DNA of 23,471 nucleotides from positions 1 to 23,471 of the forward strand of contig JADGJG010000334.1 in NCBI GenBank assembly GCA_027596195.1. Direction: 5' to 3'. Positions 1 through 10,285 of this stretch are shown here, one piece after another. The stretch is from Podochytrium sp. JEL0797. Lineage: Eukaryota; Chytridiomycota; Chytridiomycetes; Chytridiales; Chytriomycetaceae. The stretch's first letter is position 1, and every line of letters starts with the position of its first letter. Under the pieces are notes generated by a model, which was not told the origin of the DNA, ran no database searches, and saw only the letters and a program-made list of their open reading frames with translations. The translations under genes and the position numbers were made by a program.

Positions 1-1740
1 ACAATCTTCCGAACCTGTATTATAGGCAACTCACACTGAACGCGGGAAGTGCCAACGTGGACTCCTTGATGCAAGAAATTGAATCCCTCGTGTCCAACTT
101 AATCGCGTCTTATTTCGCCGACACGGCGCAAACTCTCGCGGCTCTCACACTCATTCAATCACAGCTATTCCAGGTATTTTGTGCTTTCTTTTTCGCGATT
201 GAGGAAAAAAACGCGTTTCTCATTTCCAAAATCATGGCGTAGCAAAATTTCTGGAGTTTCTTGACTCCAGCAGCTTCGGCCGCCACGTTTGCCCAAATGC
301 TGATTCTGTTGAACGGTGTTCAAAAGTACACAACGAGTTTTTACATTCAGACGTACCCTGCTGGAAATCAAATTGGGTACAATTATTTTACTGATGCGAA
401 CGGAACGAGTCTCCGTTGGGTAAATTTTCCATCTAAACCATATGTGGGAAACATTCTAAATTCTTTTTTTGCAGTGGCAACAAGTAAATGACACTGTCTC
501 CACTTATGCTTGCGACCCATCCGGCACAATTCTGTGGAATCAGCTCCTCGGAAACAGAACCAGCATCGGCAATGGGCTACTCGGACACCCAGGCAACAAC
601 AACACCATCAAGAACGCGGTCGGAGGTGTTTCGGCGGCCAGTCTCGAATACGCGAAAGGCCCCACTACGGGAGTCACCCCACCATATCTTCAAGATAACC
701 AACTCGTCAAGTCGAGTCTTGCGTACAGCATCAACTCTGTCACGGGTGAAAAAGTTGTGTTTGGAAATGACTGGTCCCTCAAGTTTGTTTCCAACCAAAT
801 CATCAACATCATCAGCATCGTGCAGTTCCCAGTGTTTGCTGCTTTGATAAAAGTGGGTACCGGAACTGTCTTGGCCACTTCGAGTCAAGCGCCGTTGTTT
901 GATGCTCAGACCCAGCATATCTACACCATCAATCAAGTGCAGGACCCATTCTTCCAGGACTTTTCGGATCTGGTCAATTCCACTTTCACATTTGGGCTCA
1001 TTGACGATTTGCCTGCCCAACTTGACAACATATACCAATATCTCAGCTACTATTACCCTGGGACAAACAACATGTTTTTGGACCGCACCATACAGGGGGG
1101 CAAATGGAAACTGGCCATGAACCCCATCCTAATCCAAGGAAAGCAGCAGCTCATTGTCGTTTACATGAACACAGACTCTGTCCAAGCGCAGTTGGGCAAG
1201 CAGTCCACGTCCACGGGGTACGTGATTGCCGGCATTATTGCTGCCTTTGTTATTTTCGGAGGCTTGTTTTCCATCCTGATTGGTCGACAACTGGGGGTCG
1301 TCTCGCGTCAAATCCAGCTGCTGCGTGACTTGAAGTTCAAGGAAGTTCTCGGAGGTGGCGATGAGGTCAAGGACCGCTCCTTCATTTATGAGCTCGCAGA
1401 GCTGCAGAAATGCTTTTACCAGATGGTCGTCAAATTTAGCGATTTGATCAAGGTGTCGGGTGGGAGCATGCGCGATCCGACCAACATGTCGGGGATGGGG
1501 GCGGCGCCAAGTGTGCTTCGCGGGGTGACCACGTCGCAGCATCATACAGGTGCAGGAAGTGTGGCGCCGCGAAAGCCGCCGGCAGGGGTCTCTTCGATGG
1601 CTCCTGCGATGCCGACGCTTCAGTCGATGAGTGGTGAATCGGAAAGACAGCTTTCGACCCCCATCGCTACCGAGCCGCAAGAAACGCCTGTGTTTTGGAA
1701 TTCTCCGGCTGCAATGAACTTGACATCAGGAGACTCTTGA
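1..1740 (+). CDS. Cache-like sensor membrane protein with HAMP-like linker (5' partial)
   Basis: Exons: <3-173, 243-419, 475-1740, giving 537 codons of a protein whose N-terminus lies outside the window. Both introns (174-242 and 420-474) are GT-AG and phase 0; the second ends in a pyrimidine-rich TTTTTTTGCAG. Most of the visible protein is a mixed alpha/beta ectodomain (periplasmic-sensor/Cache-like, with blocks such as FYIQTYPAGNQIGYNYF and GGKWKLAMNPILI). One strong transmembrane helix follows (GYVIAGIIAAFVIFGGLFSI, about residues 364-386). Next comes a cytoplasmic HAMP-like segment with the block RSFIYELAELQKCFYQMVVK, a form I associate with receptors linked to nucleotide cyclases in chytrids and amoebae. 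The last 95 residues or so are Ser/Pro/Met-rich and probably disordered. No cyclase, kinase or other output domain is present before the stop. It probably senses an extracellular ligand; ligand and partner are unknown. It converges on the next gene with about 96 bp between stop codons. Confidence 0.8.
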
Positions 1741-1836
1741 AGAACCTTATTGTCTTTTTTTCCTTCCCTTTTTAAAAAAAATGGCTACAAACATCGGGTT
1801 GGAAAAATTCTTCTCATTTGTATCAAATGAGCCGCT

Positions 1837-4800
1837 TTATTCATCCCAACCCCACCCCTCTTTGCCATCCTTTGATGTCCGCGCAACATCAGTTGCAAGA
1901 GGTGCATCATCGCCAAAATCGTCTCCATCCCAATCATCCCAAGCGCTTTCCGCAGCTTCCGTAAACGGAACCGCGCTCTCTTGCGCACCCATCGATCCCA
2001 TCGCAATCACGGTATCATTTCGCCGCGAATCGTCCATCGAAGGCTTTCTGAGAACCACGGGGGTGATCCGAGGAGCATCCACGGATGGTTTTCGAAGTAC
2101 GGGTGGCAGAATGTTGCGGCCTTTGGGAATCGGGGTGACGGGACCTTCGTCTCGCAACGGAGAACGTGGGTGGTTGGAGGAAAGCGAAGACATGCCAATC
2201 AGGGACTCATCGTCATCGTTCTTCATGGCGGCTTCGTAATCTCCGCGAGGGGAAGGGTTGAAAATTTGGTGGAGGGAGGCCAGGAGGGACCCGAACGCGT
2301 TGCTTCCGCCTCCGCCTCCGCCCCCACTTTCTGCGGAGGGTCTTCCCTTTTTCGAGATGTAGAAAAAGAAGATACCGACGAGGGCAATAGCAACGAAAAT
2401 CGAAATCTAAAAATCAAATAATGAGCTTGCTGTATGAATCGAAAAGAGAAGAAACGGCTCACTGTGAAAAATCCGTTCGGGAGGTAATACGTATCATCGG
2501 CTTGTCCCACCTCAAGACTTGGATCCCCGCCGCCAAACGCAGGGTGCTTGACAATATCTTCCTCCTCTTCCTCCTCCACTTTTGGCGGCGGGAGAACCGG
2601 TTTCTTGGGAGCTTCCGGGACCTTCTCGGGCTTCGCGGGAGGCTTACTCGGAATCTCAACAACCTCGTCTTCATTCGCATCAGGCACGTCGTCGTACAGT
2701 GACGATTTTGTGGGAGTAGCGATGGCTGACGTTGTAGGAGAGGGCAGGGGATCGGCAAGAACTTCGACAGGTTTCTCCGTCTCAACCACACTCGGGGCAA
2801 CTTCCACACCCTTTTCATGCTCCGTCTCCACCTTTTCCTTGGAAACACCACCGGCCGACGGCGCAAATCCTTCGGAATACGCAACCACGTGTCTTAAATC
2901 CAATATCCCAACCCAAGCACCTCGATTCGGTGCACCCACAGTTCCGTCCTTGTTCATTGCGTCCAACCCTCCGAAAGCCAACAGACAGTCCTCCGACGAA
3001 GGTCGGATGGAGAGACTCGCGGAGATGGCACGCGGGAGTCCTTCGAATGCGGCCAGTTGGGGTGGGTGAGGAATGGGCGTTTTGGACCAAGCCTGGGAGG
3101 GTAGAATATTTAGAACGCTTTTGAGAGATGAAAGAGACGGCTCACATTGGTTTCAGACGGATCCACAGCCAGCAAATAATTGAAAGGGGCCGATTCAGCG
3201 AACGGAGTTCCGTCCACCGCGTTTGATGAGCTGTTCGTTGCTAAACTTCAGAATATTGCTCCCGTCAAGCAGTGATCAGTCGCAACTCACTCGAGCTTTG
3301 AATCCTTCACAGCGCCCGAAATATACGCAAGTTCAGACGAAATCACCGCAATGGATGGCGGCCACACAGCCTCATGAGAAACAAAAGTCGAAATTCCAAG
3401 CCCCTTTTTGCTATCTGGAAGCACAAAATCGTCCGACATGAATCCGACAAACGCCTTGTACTCCGTTTCTGGGTCCTTGAACGCCAAGGAAGCAGTGTCA
3501 ACCGCTTCCACACCGCTCACAAAGTATCCGCATTTCTCTTCCGTTTCGCCCAACGCAACCACCTGAACGCTATTCATCCAATCGTCGTCAAAGTCCGTGT
3601 CGGGGTTCACGGACGCGGAAGAAATCGGCCCAGTCAGCGCTCCCAGCACCTTGAACGACTTTTTGCCCACTTCAAACTCGGTGGCCGATTTCGCCGTGAT
3701 TCGAATCAAGTGGGAGGTCGTGATTTTGTTTCTCAAACTACCGGCAGTCAAGGATTCCGTTGAAAAACTTTGCCCCGTGAGAATATACGACGACGCGTAT
3801 TTGGAACACGGATCCTGTTGAAGCGACGTTGCCAGAAAGACGGAATTGGACGGAGATTTTGGGGTCGCTTCCGTGAGGCCCGAGAAGCCTGAAATTGCGG
3901 CCAACGGGTTTCCAGAATCAATGTTAAGTTTGGAAACGAATCCATCAAATACGTTGGACGGGCTGCAAAACAATCGAAATAAATGCATTGGATTGAGTCC
4001 CTCTCCAAAGGATTAAACCACGAACCTTTCCAATTTCGTTGACAACCCCAAATCCAAGACTCCAACAAACGTCCCCGCCACCAACACGTTCCCATCCGTA
4101 TCAATACTCAGCTTGGACGGGAACTTGATCAGCTCAACATCCTTAGATCCTGAACGGCGCTCATGTTCCACCACAGATGCAGACTCAGTGGTGCTGGTGG
4201 GAGGGTCCACCTGAATCGCGGCACCCGCTTCCTCCCCCTTCTTCTCCTCGCCCCCTCCCCCACTCTCCTGCACAGAAACACTCTCACCCAACGCCTCAAC
4301 CCCTTTCACAGTCTCCGCACCCACAGCCCACAAAAACCCATCCCCGGACACCCTCGCTACAAAAGTAACCACAGAATCCACACCCCCCTTTACCACCACC
4401 TCCTCCCCTCCCCCCGATTTCGGTAACGAGAGGGACTCGCCGCGGAAACTTCCTGTCACGAGGGCGTCCGAGGACCCCTGGATCGCGTGAACGTCGCTGA
4501 GATGGAGAGATCCGGTAGGCGATGGGTTGAGGATGTGGATGGAGTTGGTATTGTTGAAAGGGGTATCCGCGGCGCCAACGAGGACAATGAATCCTGCAGA
4601 CGAGACTCCCACTGTATTTTTGGTTGGTAAGCGTGTGATCAATCAACTTAACAAGCATGGATCCTTACATGCTGGACCATGTATACTCTTGTCTTTGGAC
4701 GGGGAGATAGAGAATCCGCCCCCAGAAACGGTTCCAACCGCATAAATTAGTGATCTGCGGGGAGGGTGAGTTTTTGCATCCAAATCACGAATCGGGCTCG

Positions 4801-5070
4801 GGGCTAAGACGGACTTACCCATTCTGGAGCGAGATTGAATTCGCAACTTTGACGGTTGTTGCGTCTGTTGCGGGGAGAAGCAGGAAGGAGGTTGGCGAGA
4901 GAAGGCTAGATGAGGATGCTGCTGTTGTTTGAGATTGGCGCTGGCATTGAATACTACGCTTGCATTCATCATCACTAGTAGGAGATCTAGTTACCTGGAT
5001 CGGATGCAAGGGCGACAGAGGAAATGCAGGCAAGTTGCAACGAGGCAACGAAAGCTGCCAGAAAACGCAT
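1837..5070 (-). CDS. Type I membrane protein with beta-propeller-like ectodomain
   Basis: Eight exons (transcription order): 5070-4995, 4921-4819, 4754-4669, 4611-4026, 3962-3291, 3245-3146, 3092-2463, 2406-1837; 2823 nt, 940 aa. The start at 5070 was chosen because it opens a clear signal peptide (MRFLAAFVASLQLACISSVALA). The ectodomain carries repeated blade-like strands such as DGNVLVAGTFVGVLDLG, GSLIYAVGTVSGGGF and CLLAFGGLDAM, resembling SBBP/kelch-like propellers, followed by an acidic Pro-rich stalk. One helix (ISIFVAIALVGIFFFYI, about 752-768) begins the last exon. The roughly 170-residue tail is Ser/Asp-rich, has a short direct repeat (PPVLRKPSVDA / TPVVLRKPSMDD) and ends in GWGWDE. 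Intron 1 has a NAGNAG acceptor (one Ala more or less). Two junctions are weak: the donor GTTCGT at 4025 and the acceptor AAG at 3246. Function is unknown; surface recognition or secretory-pathway roles are possible. Confidence 0.75.
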
Positions 5071-5228
5071 TTTCGAGCTTGTTTGCATTTCCGGATTGCC
5101 CCCATCACGGCTTCACCCCACCTACCATTGGTCGAGTTCGAAAGTAGAGAAACTCAATCAGACAAGGGAGACTGGCGCATCTTTCTATAAATTTAAAACA
5201 CAGCAAACAAATTTCGTAAAAAAGTCCG

Positions 5229-8200
5229 TCAAAATCCCTTGAACTTGTCTTTGTATACATCCGGCACATTCCTTCCATAAGGCGCGTAATCCTCTTCATA
5301 CTCATCAAACTGCCGATCAAAAAAAATACCAAATTTCAGTTCCCCAACTCTCCAAGAAACACAAAAAAACAATAAACTCACATGACTCGTATCATCCACA
5401 CCCCCCACATCAGGCACATATGGCGGCTCCACCTTCAACTCCCACACCGCATCCCAATCCACCCCCTGAAACCACGGATGCAACTTGATATCCAACGCGC
5501 CGTCCCGCAAATTCCCGTACCGCCGCGAAAGATCCGGGGTCAACAGTTTGCGGATCAAGTCTTTGGCTAAAGGGTGCATGAAGGGTGGAAACGCGAGTCG
5601 ACAGGCCACGATTTTTTCGTACAGGCGGAACGGGTCGTCGTCAAAGAAGGGCGGATGGCCCGCAATCATTTCGTAGATGAGGATGCCGAGGGCCCACCAG
5701 TCGACGGCTTTGCCGTAGCCTCGGGATTGGATCTGGTTGAAGAGGGGGGTTAGCATTTTTCGTTCCAAGAATGGGGGTGGGCTACATAAAAATGGACGTA
5801 CTCCATCGGGTACACTAACCACTTCTGGAGCAAGGTAATCTGAGGGTGTGAGATTGAAAGGTTTGAAGAGTGGCGCAAAGGTGATAAGAATAAAATAAAA
5901 TGGTGTGAATAAAATGCCGCGTTTCCAATCCTCCAAAATCAAACGAACGACTAACCTGGCGTTCCACAGAGCGTATGAGTGAGCTGCCCATTCAGATGCT
6001 TGGCGAATCCAAAGTCCGTGACGCGAATATGTCCGTTCGTGTCAATGAGCTGGGGCAAAACAAAAATGGAGAGCACCAATCAGTCACCAAAAAGGAAGAC
6101 ACTAAAAAGGTGTAAAAAAGGCAGAGATCAAAAGAAAAGACAAACCAAATTCTCCGGCTTCAAATCCCGATACACCACATCCGCGCTATGCAAATACTCA
6201 AACGCCAACACCACCTCGGCCGCATAAAACTTGGCCGCCTCGTTATCCAACTTGTCCATATTCCGCAAATACGTAAACAACTCGCCACCCTGGATATACT
6301 CCAACACAAGATACAAGTGTTCATTGTCCATGAAACTTCCGTAGAGGTGCACGAGGAACGGACACCCGTTGCTCAAGGCTTCGAGGATCCGCTTCTCGTC
6401 TAACGTGTGTTCGACTTGTTTGAGTTTTACAACGTCGTGTTTCCGCAGGACTTTGATGGCGGTGTACGTGTTGGAGGCAATGTGGAGAGCGAGGTGAACG
6501 CGTCCAAACGAGCCCGTTCCAACCGTTTTGATGAGTTTGAAGTCTCCAATGAAAAACGGTTTGCAATCGAGGATGGAAGGCGGCGGGGGTGTGGGTTCTC
6601 GGATTGACGGGGTCGCGGAGGACGTGAATCCGGAGGTGGTGGTTTCCGAGATGGAGACGCGGCTGGTGAGGAGTTGCGAGAGGGTGATGCGTTCAACGGG
6701 GACGTGGCGTTCGGTGAGGAGGTGGTCGAGGAAAGGGGTGTTGTCGGGGGTTTGGTGAGGGTCTTGGAGGGAGGTTAGATCGCTCATGGAATTGTGGTCG
6801 GCGGGAAGTAGGGATGATTCTTGGAGGGTGGTGTGCTGTTCTAGCATGAGATCGTCAAGGGAAACGCGCTCGACTGGTACAATCGCCTCTTCCATGGCGA
6901 GTTGATCAACCATCAGATCGTGAAGGGAAACGCGCTCAACAGGAACCGTGACATCAACTTGACCAACCATCAGATCGTCCAAGGAAACTCGCTCAACGGG
7001 AACCGTGATATCGATTTGACCGACCGTCAGATCGTCCCGGGAAATGCGCTCGACAGGAACAGCGGCATCGGGTCCATCAACCATCAAATCGTTCAAGGAA
7101 ACGCCTTCAACAGGCACCGCACCATTCTCGCCATCTTCTTCCACCAGATCATCCACAAACATCTTGTCATTGCTCGGACGTACGCGTTCGAAATCGGCAG
7201 ATGGTGACATGGGCGTGCTCGTGGAAGGCTCGTCTTCTTCCAAAAGTGCCCCGAGACTGCGTCGGTCCGTTGAAACTTGGATCGATGGACCCGTGGGTAA
7301 AATGGATTCCGTCATGGTCGCGTCGTCGAAAGCGGGTTGGGGTTTCGATGAGAGTGGGGCTGTGGGTTCGTCAAACGTCGCCTCCAGCACAGGTTCCTCA
7401 ACGACATCAATTTTGCTTTCGTCAGAAACGAGCGCATCTTCCTCCGGTTCCTCTTCCTCCAGAAGAACGTCCATCTTGTCCACGGCAACTTCTGAAATCG
7501 AAAGCAATTCCTCTGGCATCTTGTCCTCTACCGCCGCAGTTTTAGCGACTGCTTGAACAGCCAGAGAATTGTCGATCGTTTCAACGCGCTTCTCGAAAAC
7601 CTCAACGGCTGCAGAATCTTCGACAACTTCAACAGTCTCCACCGCCTCCGTTTCCATCGCCTCCACCACCTCAGAAACCGTCTTGCTCACATCCCCTTCC
7701 ACAGCAGTATCGAGATTCGCCTCCTCCACGGCAACCTTGGTCACATCTCCAACCACCGAGCTTACAACACCCTCTTCAACAACCACCAAAACGACATCAG
7801 GCACCACCGGACTCCGTTCCGCCTCTTCAGCCGCCGCAGCAACCACAGGTACAACAGATTCGACCGGCACCACCCCCTCCGCCACCGAATCCGTTTTCGC
7901 CGGCGTAATCACTGTCGGAATCGCCTCAACAACAGCAACAGCAGCAACCGACACCGCCGCTTTTGCTCCCTTCGTCGACGACGACGGACCCACCCTCACA
8001 GTCGTTTTCCCCGACCTCCCACGCGCCATCGCAGGCGGCTTCACCTGCACACCCCCCGTTGGCGACAACGGCGACGGTCCAAACCCCTTTGCCCCCGGAA
8101 CCGGCGTCGCGCTCTTTTGCACAGGTGTACTCGCGCGACTATTGCTGCCCTTCGCACTCGGAACGCGGATCGTGGTGGGTGTCATATTGAGTTTCGATCT

Positions 8201-9402
8201 CCCCACTGTCGTATTGCCGGAAGTTGCACCCATGGGTCGTTTGATGGTGTTGCTCGAAAGTCCGGCAGCCATCTGCTTCCGCGCCGCGATGGTGACGGTC
8301 GCCGTGCTCGTGACGGACGTGAGTTTGGACGTGTACGCATTACCCGTCCCGCTAGGGGATGCAGGCCCGCCCGGGGTGGATCGCTGTTTGACGGTGGAAA
8401 CGGCCTTGTAGAGGACGCGGGGGGCTGGGGTGGAAGTTGGGGAAGGTTGTGGGCCGGTGGGTTTCCATTGGGGTTTGGGGTGGGTGATGGAGGTGGAGAG
8501 GGTTAGACTGGCTTTGCGGACTTTTCGTGGGATGGAGGTAGCGGCTTCTGCGGGGGTTGGATGAAGGGGGTGGCACGAAATTAGACACATAAAATCCTAA
8601 AGCTGCAATATTGAAGTACCAGATCCGTTGGAAGAGCGTGAAGAGGCAGCCTTAGATGGCGTGCGATCGATGGACGGGCCTGCATAAATTTTTGAATTTA
8701 GATCTCTGTTGAAAAATTTACGGGTTGGGAAATGACGGACCTTCAACAGAAGAAGAATTCGACGTTCTCTTGGAAGGAGTTCGCTCAATGGCAACAACGA
8801 TCGGATTCCCATTGTCATCGGACAAGGCAACATCGAGGTTCCGATTGATTCTCGACGAAGGCCGATAGGCGTATGGACTGACGTATGAGCTAGTGGTATT
8901 CTTTACAATGGATTCGGGCTGTGATGAGGATACGGAGGTAGCAGAGACAGAGGGTCGTTTCGCAGGTTGAGGAATTTTTGCTGGAATCGGAGCGAACGAA
9001 TAGGGCGATTTGTAAGGAGTCTTTGAGCCAACGTTGAGATCAGTTGCAGACACGATCGGAGCCGGTGTGTGAGTATCCCTCATTGGGGTGTTTGCGCGCG
9101 GGGTGTGAGTTTTTGCCCTGTGGGTTTGGGTTGGTGTTAAATTGGGCTTGAACAAGACCGCACTCGGCGCACCTCGCCATGGGCACGCCCTGGTTGGCGG
9201 GAAAGGCAAATGCCTGCGCCGTCTTTCCGTACGAGTCCTTTGTCAGGCGGCCTGGCGGCGGCTTGCGCTTCTCTAGGGGCGAATCGGCCTTGCCCTGGCC
9301 GCCCGCCTGGTTGAATGCCGCAACGAGTGCGCCGACTTTGCCCGGTTTGCGCGCAGAGGAGGTGGCCGCAGGGATGCGCGAGGCCGGGGGCGTGCTGCTC
9401 AT
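5229..9402 (-). CDS. PKA-catalytic-like AGC protein kinase with giant N-terminal extension
   Basis: Exons (transcription order): 9402-9173, 9117-8741, 8679-8620, 8547-6146, 6049-5956, 5839-5820, 5732-5382, 5309-5229; 3615 nt, 1204 aa. The kinase domain starts near residue 892 and has all key motifs: GTGSFG loop, AIK lysine (about 921), YRDLKPEN (Asp about 1017), DFG (about 1035), activation-loop TLCGTP (Thr about 1049), APE, and an AGC tail DTSHFDEYEE ending FKGF, the FxxF seen at PKA C-termini. It should phosphorylate basic-directed Ser/Thr sites under cAMP control if a regulatory subunit binds. The first 890 residues are Ser/Thr/Pro/Val/Glu-rich and disordered, start with a [11 protein letters not shown] motif, and carry VPVER repeats. 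The ATG at 9402 is a conservative choice; the frame stays open to another ATG at 9663. The 8548-8619 intron joins what could be misread as two genes. Confidence 0.83.
5820..5839 (-). other. 20-nt microexon in the kinase gene
   Basis: This 20-nt coding exon (two bases completing an Asp codon, then YLAPEV) lies between a 116-bp intron (5840-5955, donor GTTAGT, acceptor CCTCAG) and an 87-bp intron (5733-5819, donor GTTAGT, acceptor AACCAG). Including it restores the invariant PKA sequence TLCGTP-DYLAPEV-IQSRGY in frame. Omitting it deletes the APE motif and shifts the frame (20 is not a multiple of 3). Confidence 0.85.
6662..7117 (-). repeat. [16 protein letters not shown] internal repeats in the kinase extension
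   Basis: Six copies of a 13-residue motif (consensus [13 protein letters not shown]) begin at 7117, 7060, 7003, 6946, 6880 and, degenerate, 6703 on the minus strand. Copies 1-4 are spaced exactly 57 bp (19 codons), copy 5 by 66 bp, and copy 6 ([12 protein letters not shown]) by 177 bp. They occupy about residues 699-850 of the kinase protein. Each has Arg at -2 from a Ser/Thr and a following acidic, hydrophobic patch, which would suit a docking or phosphorylation motif. Confidence 0.85.
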
Positions 9403-10285
9403 TTGCCCTGTGATCAAATCTGAAAATTTTGTTTCGCTCAAAACGTGCACGGGTTGGTCGTCGAAGGTCTTGGCGCGAGAAGCAGCGAGTGATCGTTGTG
9501 AGGAGCAATGATGGATGGAGCGTTGGCCATATTGCCTCCCGAATTGGCGCAGGAGACGGCAAGGGGCAACGTTGCAGCGAGATTTCCTTTTATTGTTGTC
9601 GGTTGTTCTCTGGTGCTTGGAGTCACCAGAGATGAGAGAGAATACCACGACTGCATTGTTCATGCCTCGGTTGGCGCACGAACGAGAAAGAGATGATCAA
9701 GTATTTCAGCTTGCACCCGCGTGGCGTATGAATTCTAATTGTAATTATAATGTCGATTTATTGCTTCAAGCCCAGAAAAACGGGCACCAAACTCAACACA
9801 CCCATCAAAATAGGCACCCACCGCAACACACCCATCAGAATGGGCACCAAACACAACACGCACGTCCTTCAAAGAGAGCACCCCTAAAAACAAGAATAGT
9901 TAGAGGAAGATGGGGAGGAGTTAGGGAAGGAGGGAGGGAGGGCTTTGAAGGAGGTCACGGCAAGCTTTTTAAAAGAAATATAAACGTGGGTTTTAGATCG
10001 AACATGGTTGGAGTAGGAGTTGCCAAAAACACGGGTGAATCGCACAACTCACATGAAACAGGACGGTAAGTAGATGTATCTGAAGGTACGCGAGTGTCAG
10101 TAAGCTTACCAGTATATATAAGTAGAGAGGTGGGTTGTTTTCTTGGGATTTTTTTTCCACCGCAGAATGTGTGCTCATGAGCCACCTAACCAGATATACA
10201 GCATTGATGTATGAAAGAAAATGCGGGAAAATCCGGCCAATAAACTGGCATACGCAATTACCTTCTACTTCAAGCCTCATTTTTA
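9403..10285. other. Intergenic region between the kinase start and the SDR 3' end
   Basis: About 880 bp without a convincing gene. 9403-9663 is an in-frame open extension of the kinase gene and is either 5'UTR or extra N-terminus. 9777-9866 holds a 30-bp minisatellite. A (G)GAG-rich stretch (about 9900-9960) follows. A TATATATAAG element lies at about 10113-10122 on the plus strand, but the only plus-strand frame downstream of it runs antisense to the SDR gene, so its role is unclear. No tRNA or other RNA gene was seen. Confidence 0.5.
9777..9866. repeat. Three-copy 30-bp minisatellite
   Basis: Three head-to-tail 30-bp units start at 9777, 9807 and 9837, with a core of GGGCACCAAAC-CAACACACCCATC and variants. 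The unit length is a multiple of 3, so one plus-strand frame reads as a His/Gln-rich repeat. Nothing else supports translation, so it is best read as intergenic tandem repeat. Confidence 0.85.

Noticed and set aside
3246..3290. TAG acceptor at 3241-3243 as the 3' end of this intron
   Set aside because: It leaves the next exon out of phase and a stop appears at once; only the AAG acceptor at 3246 keeps the frame.
7553..8506. Long plus-strand frame (317 codons) opposite the kinase leader
   Set aside because: Arg/His-rich shadow of the GC-rich, repeat-containing coding strand; no domain and the minus-strand model explains the region.
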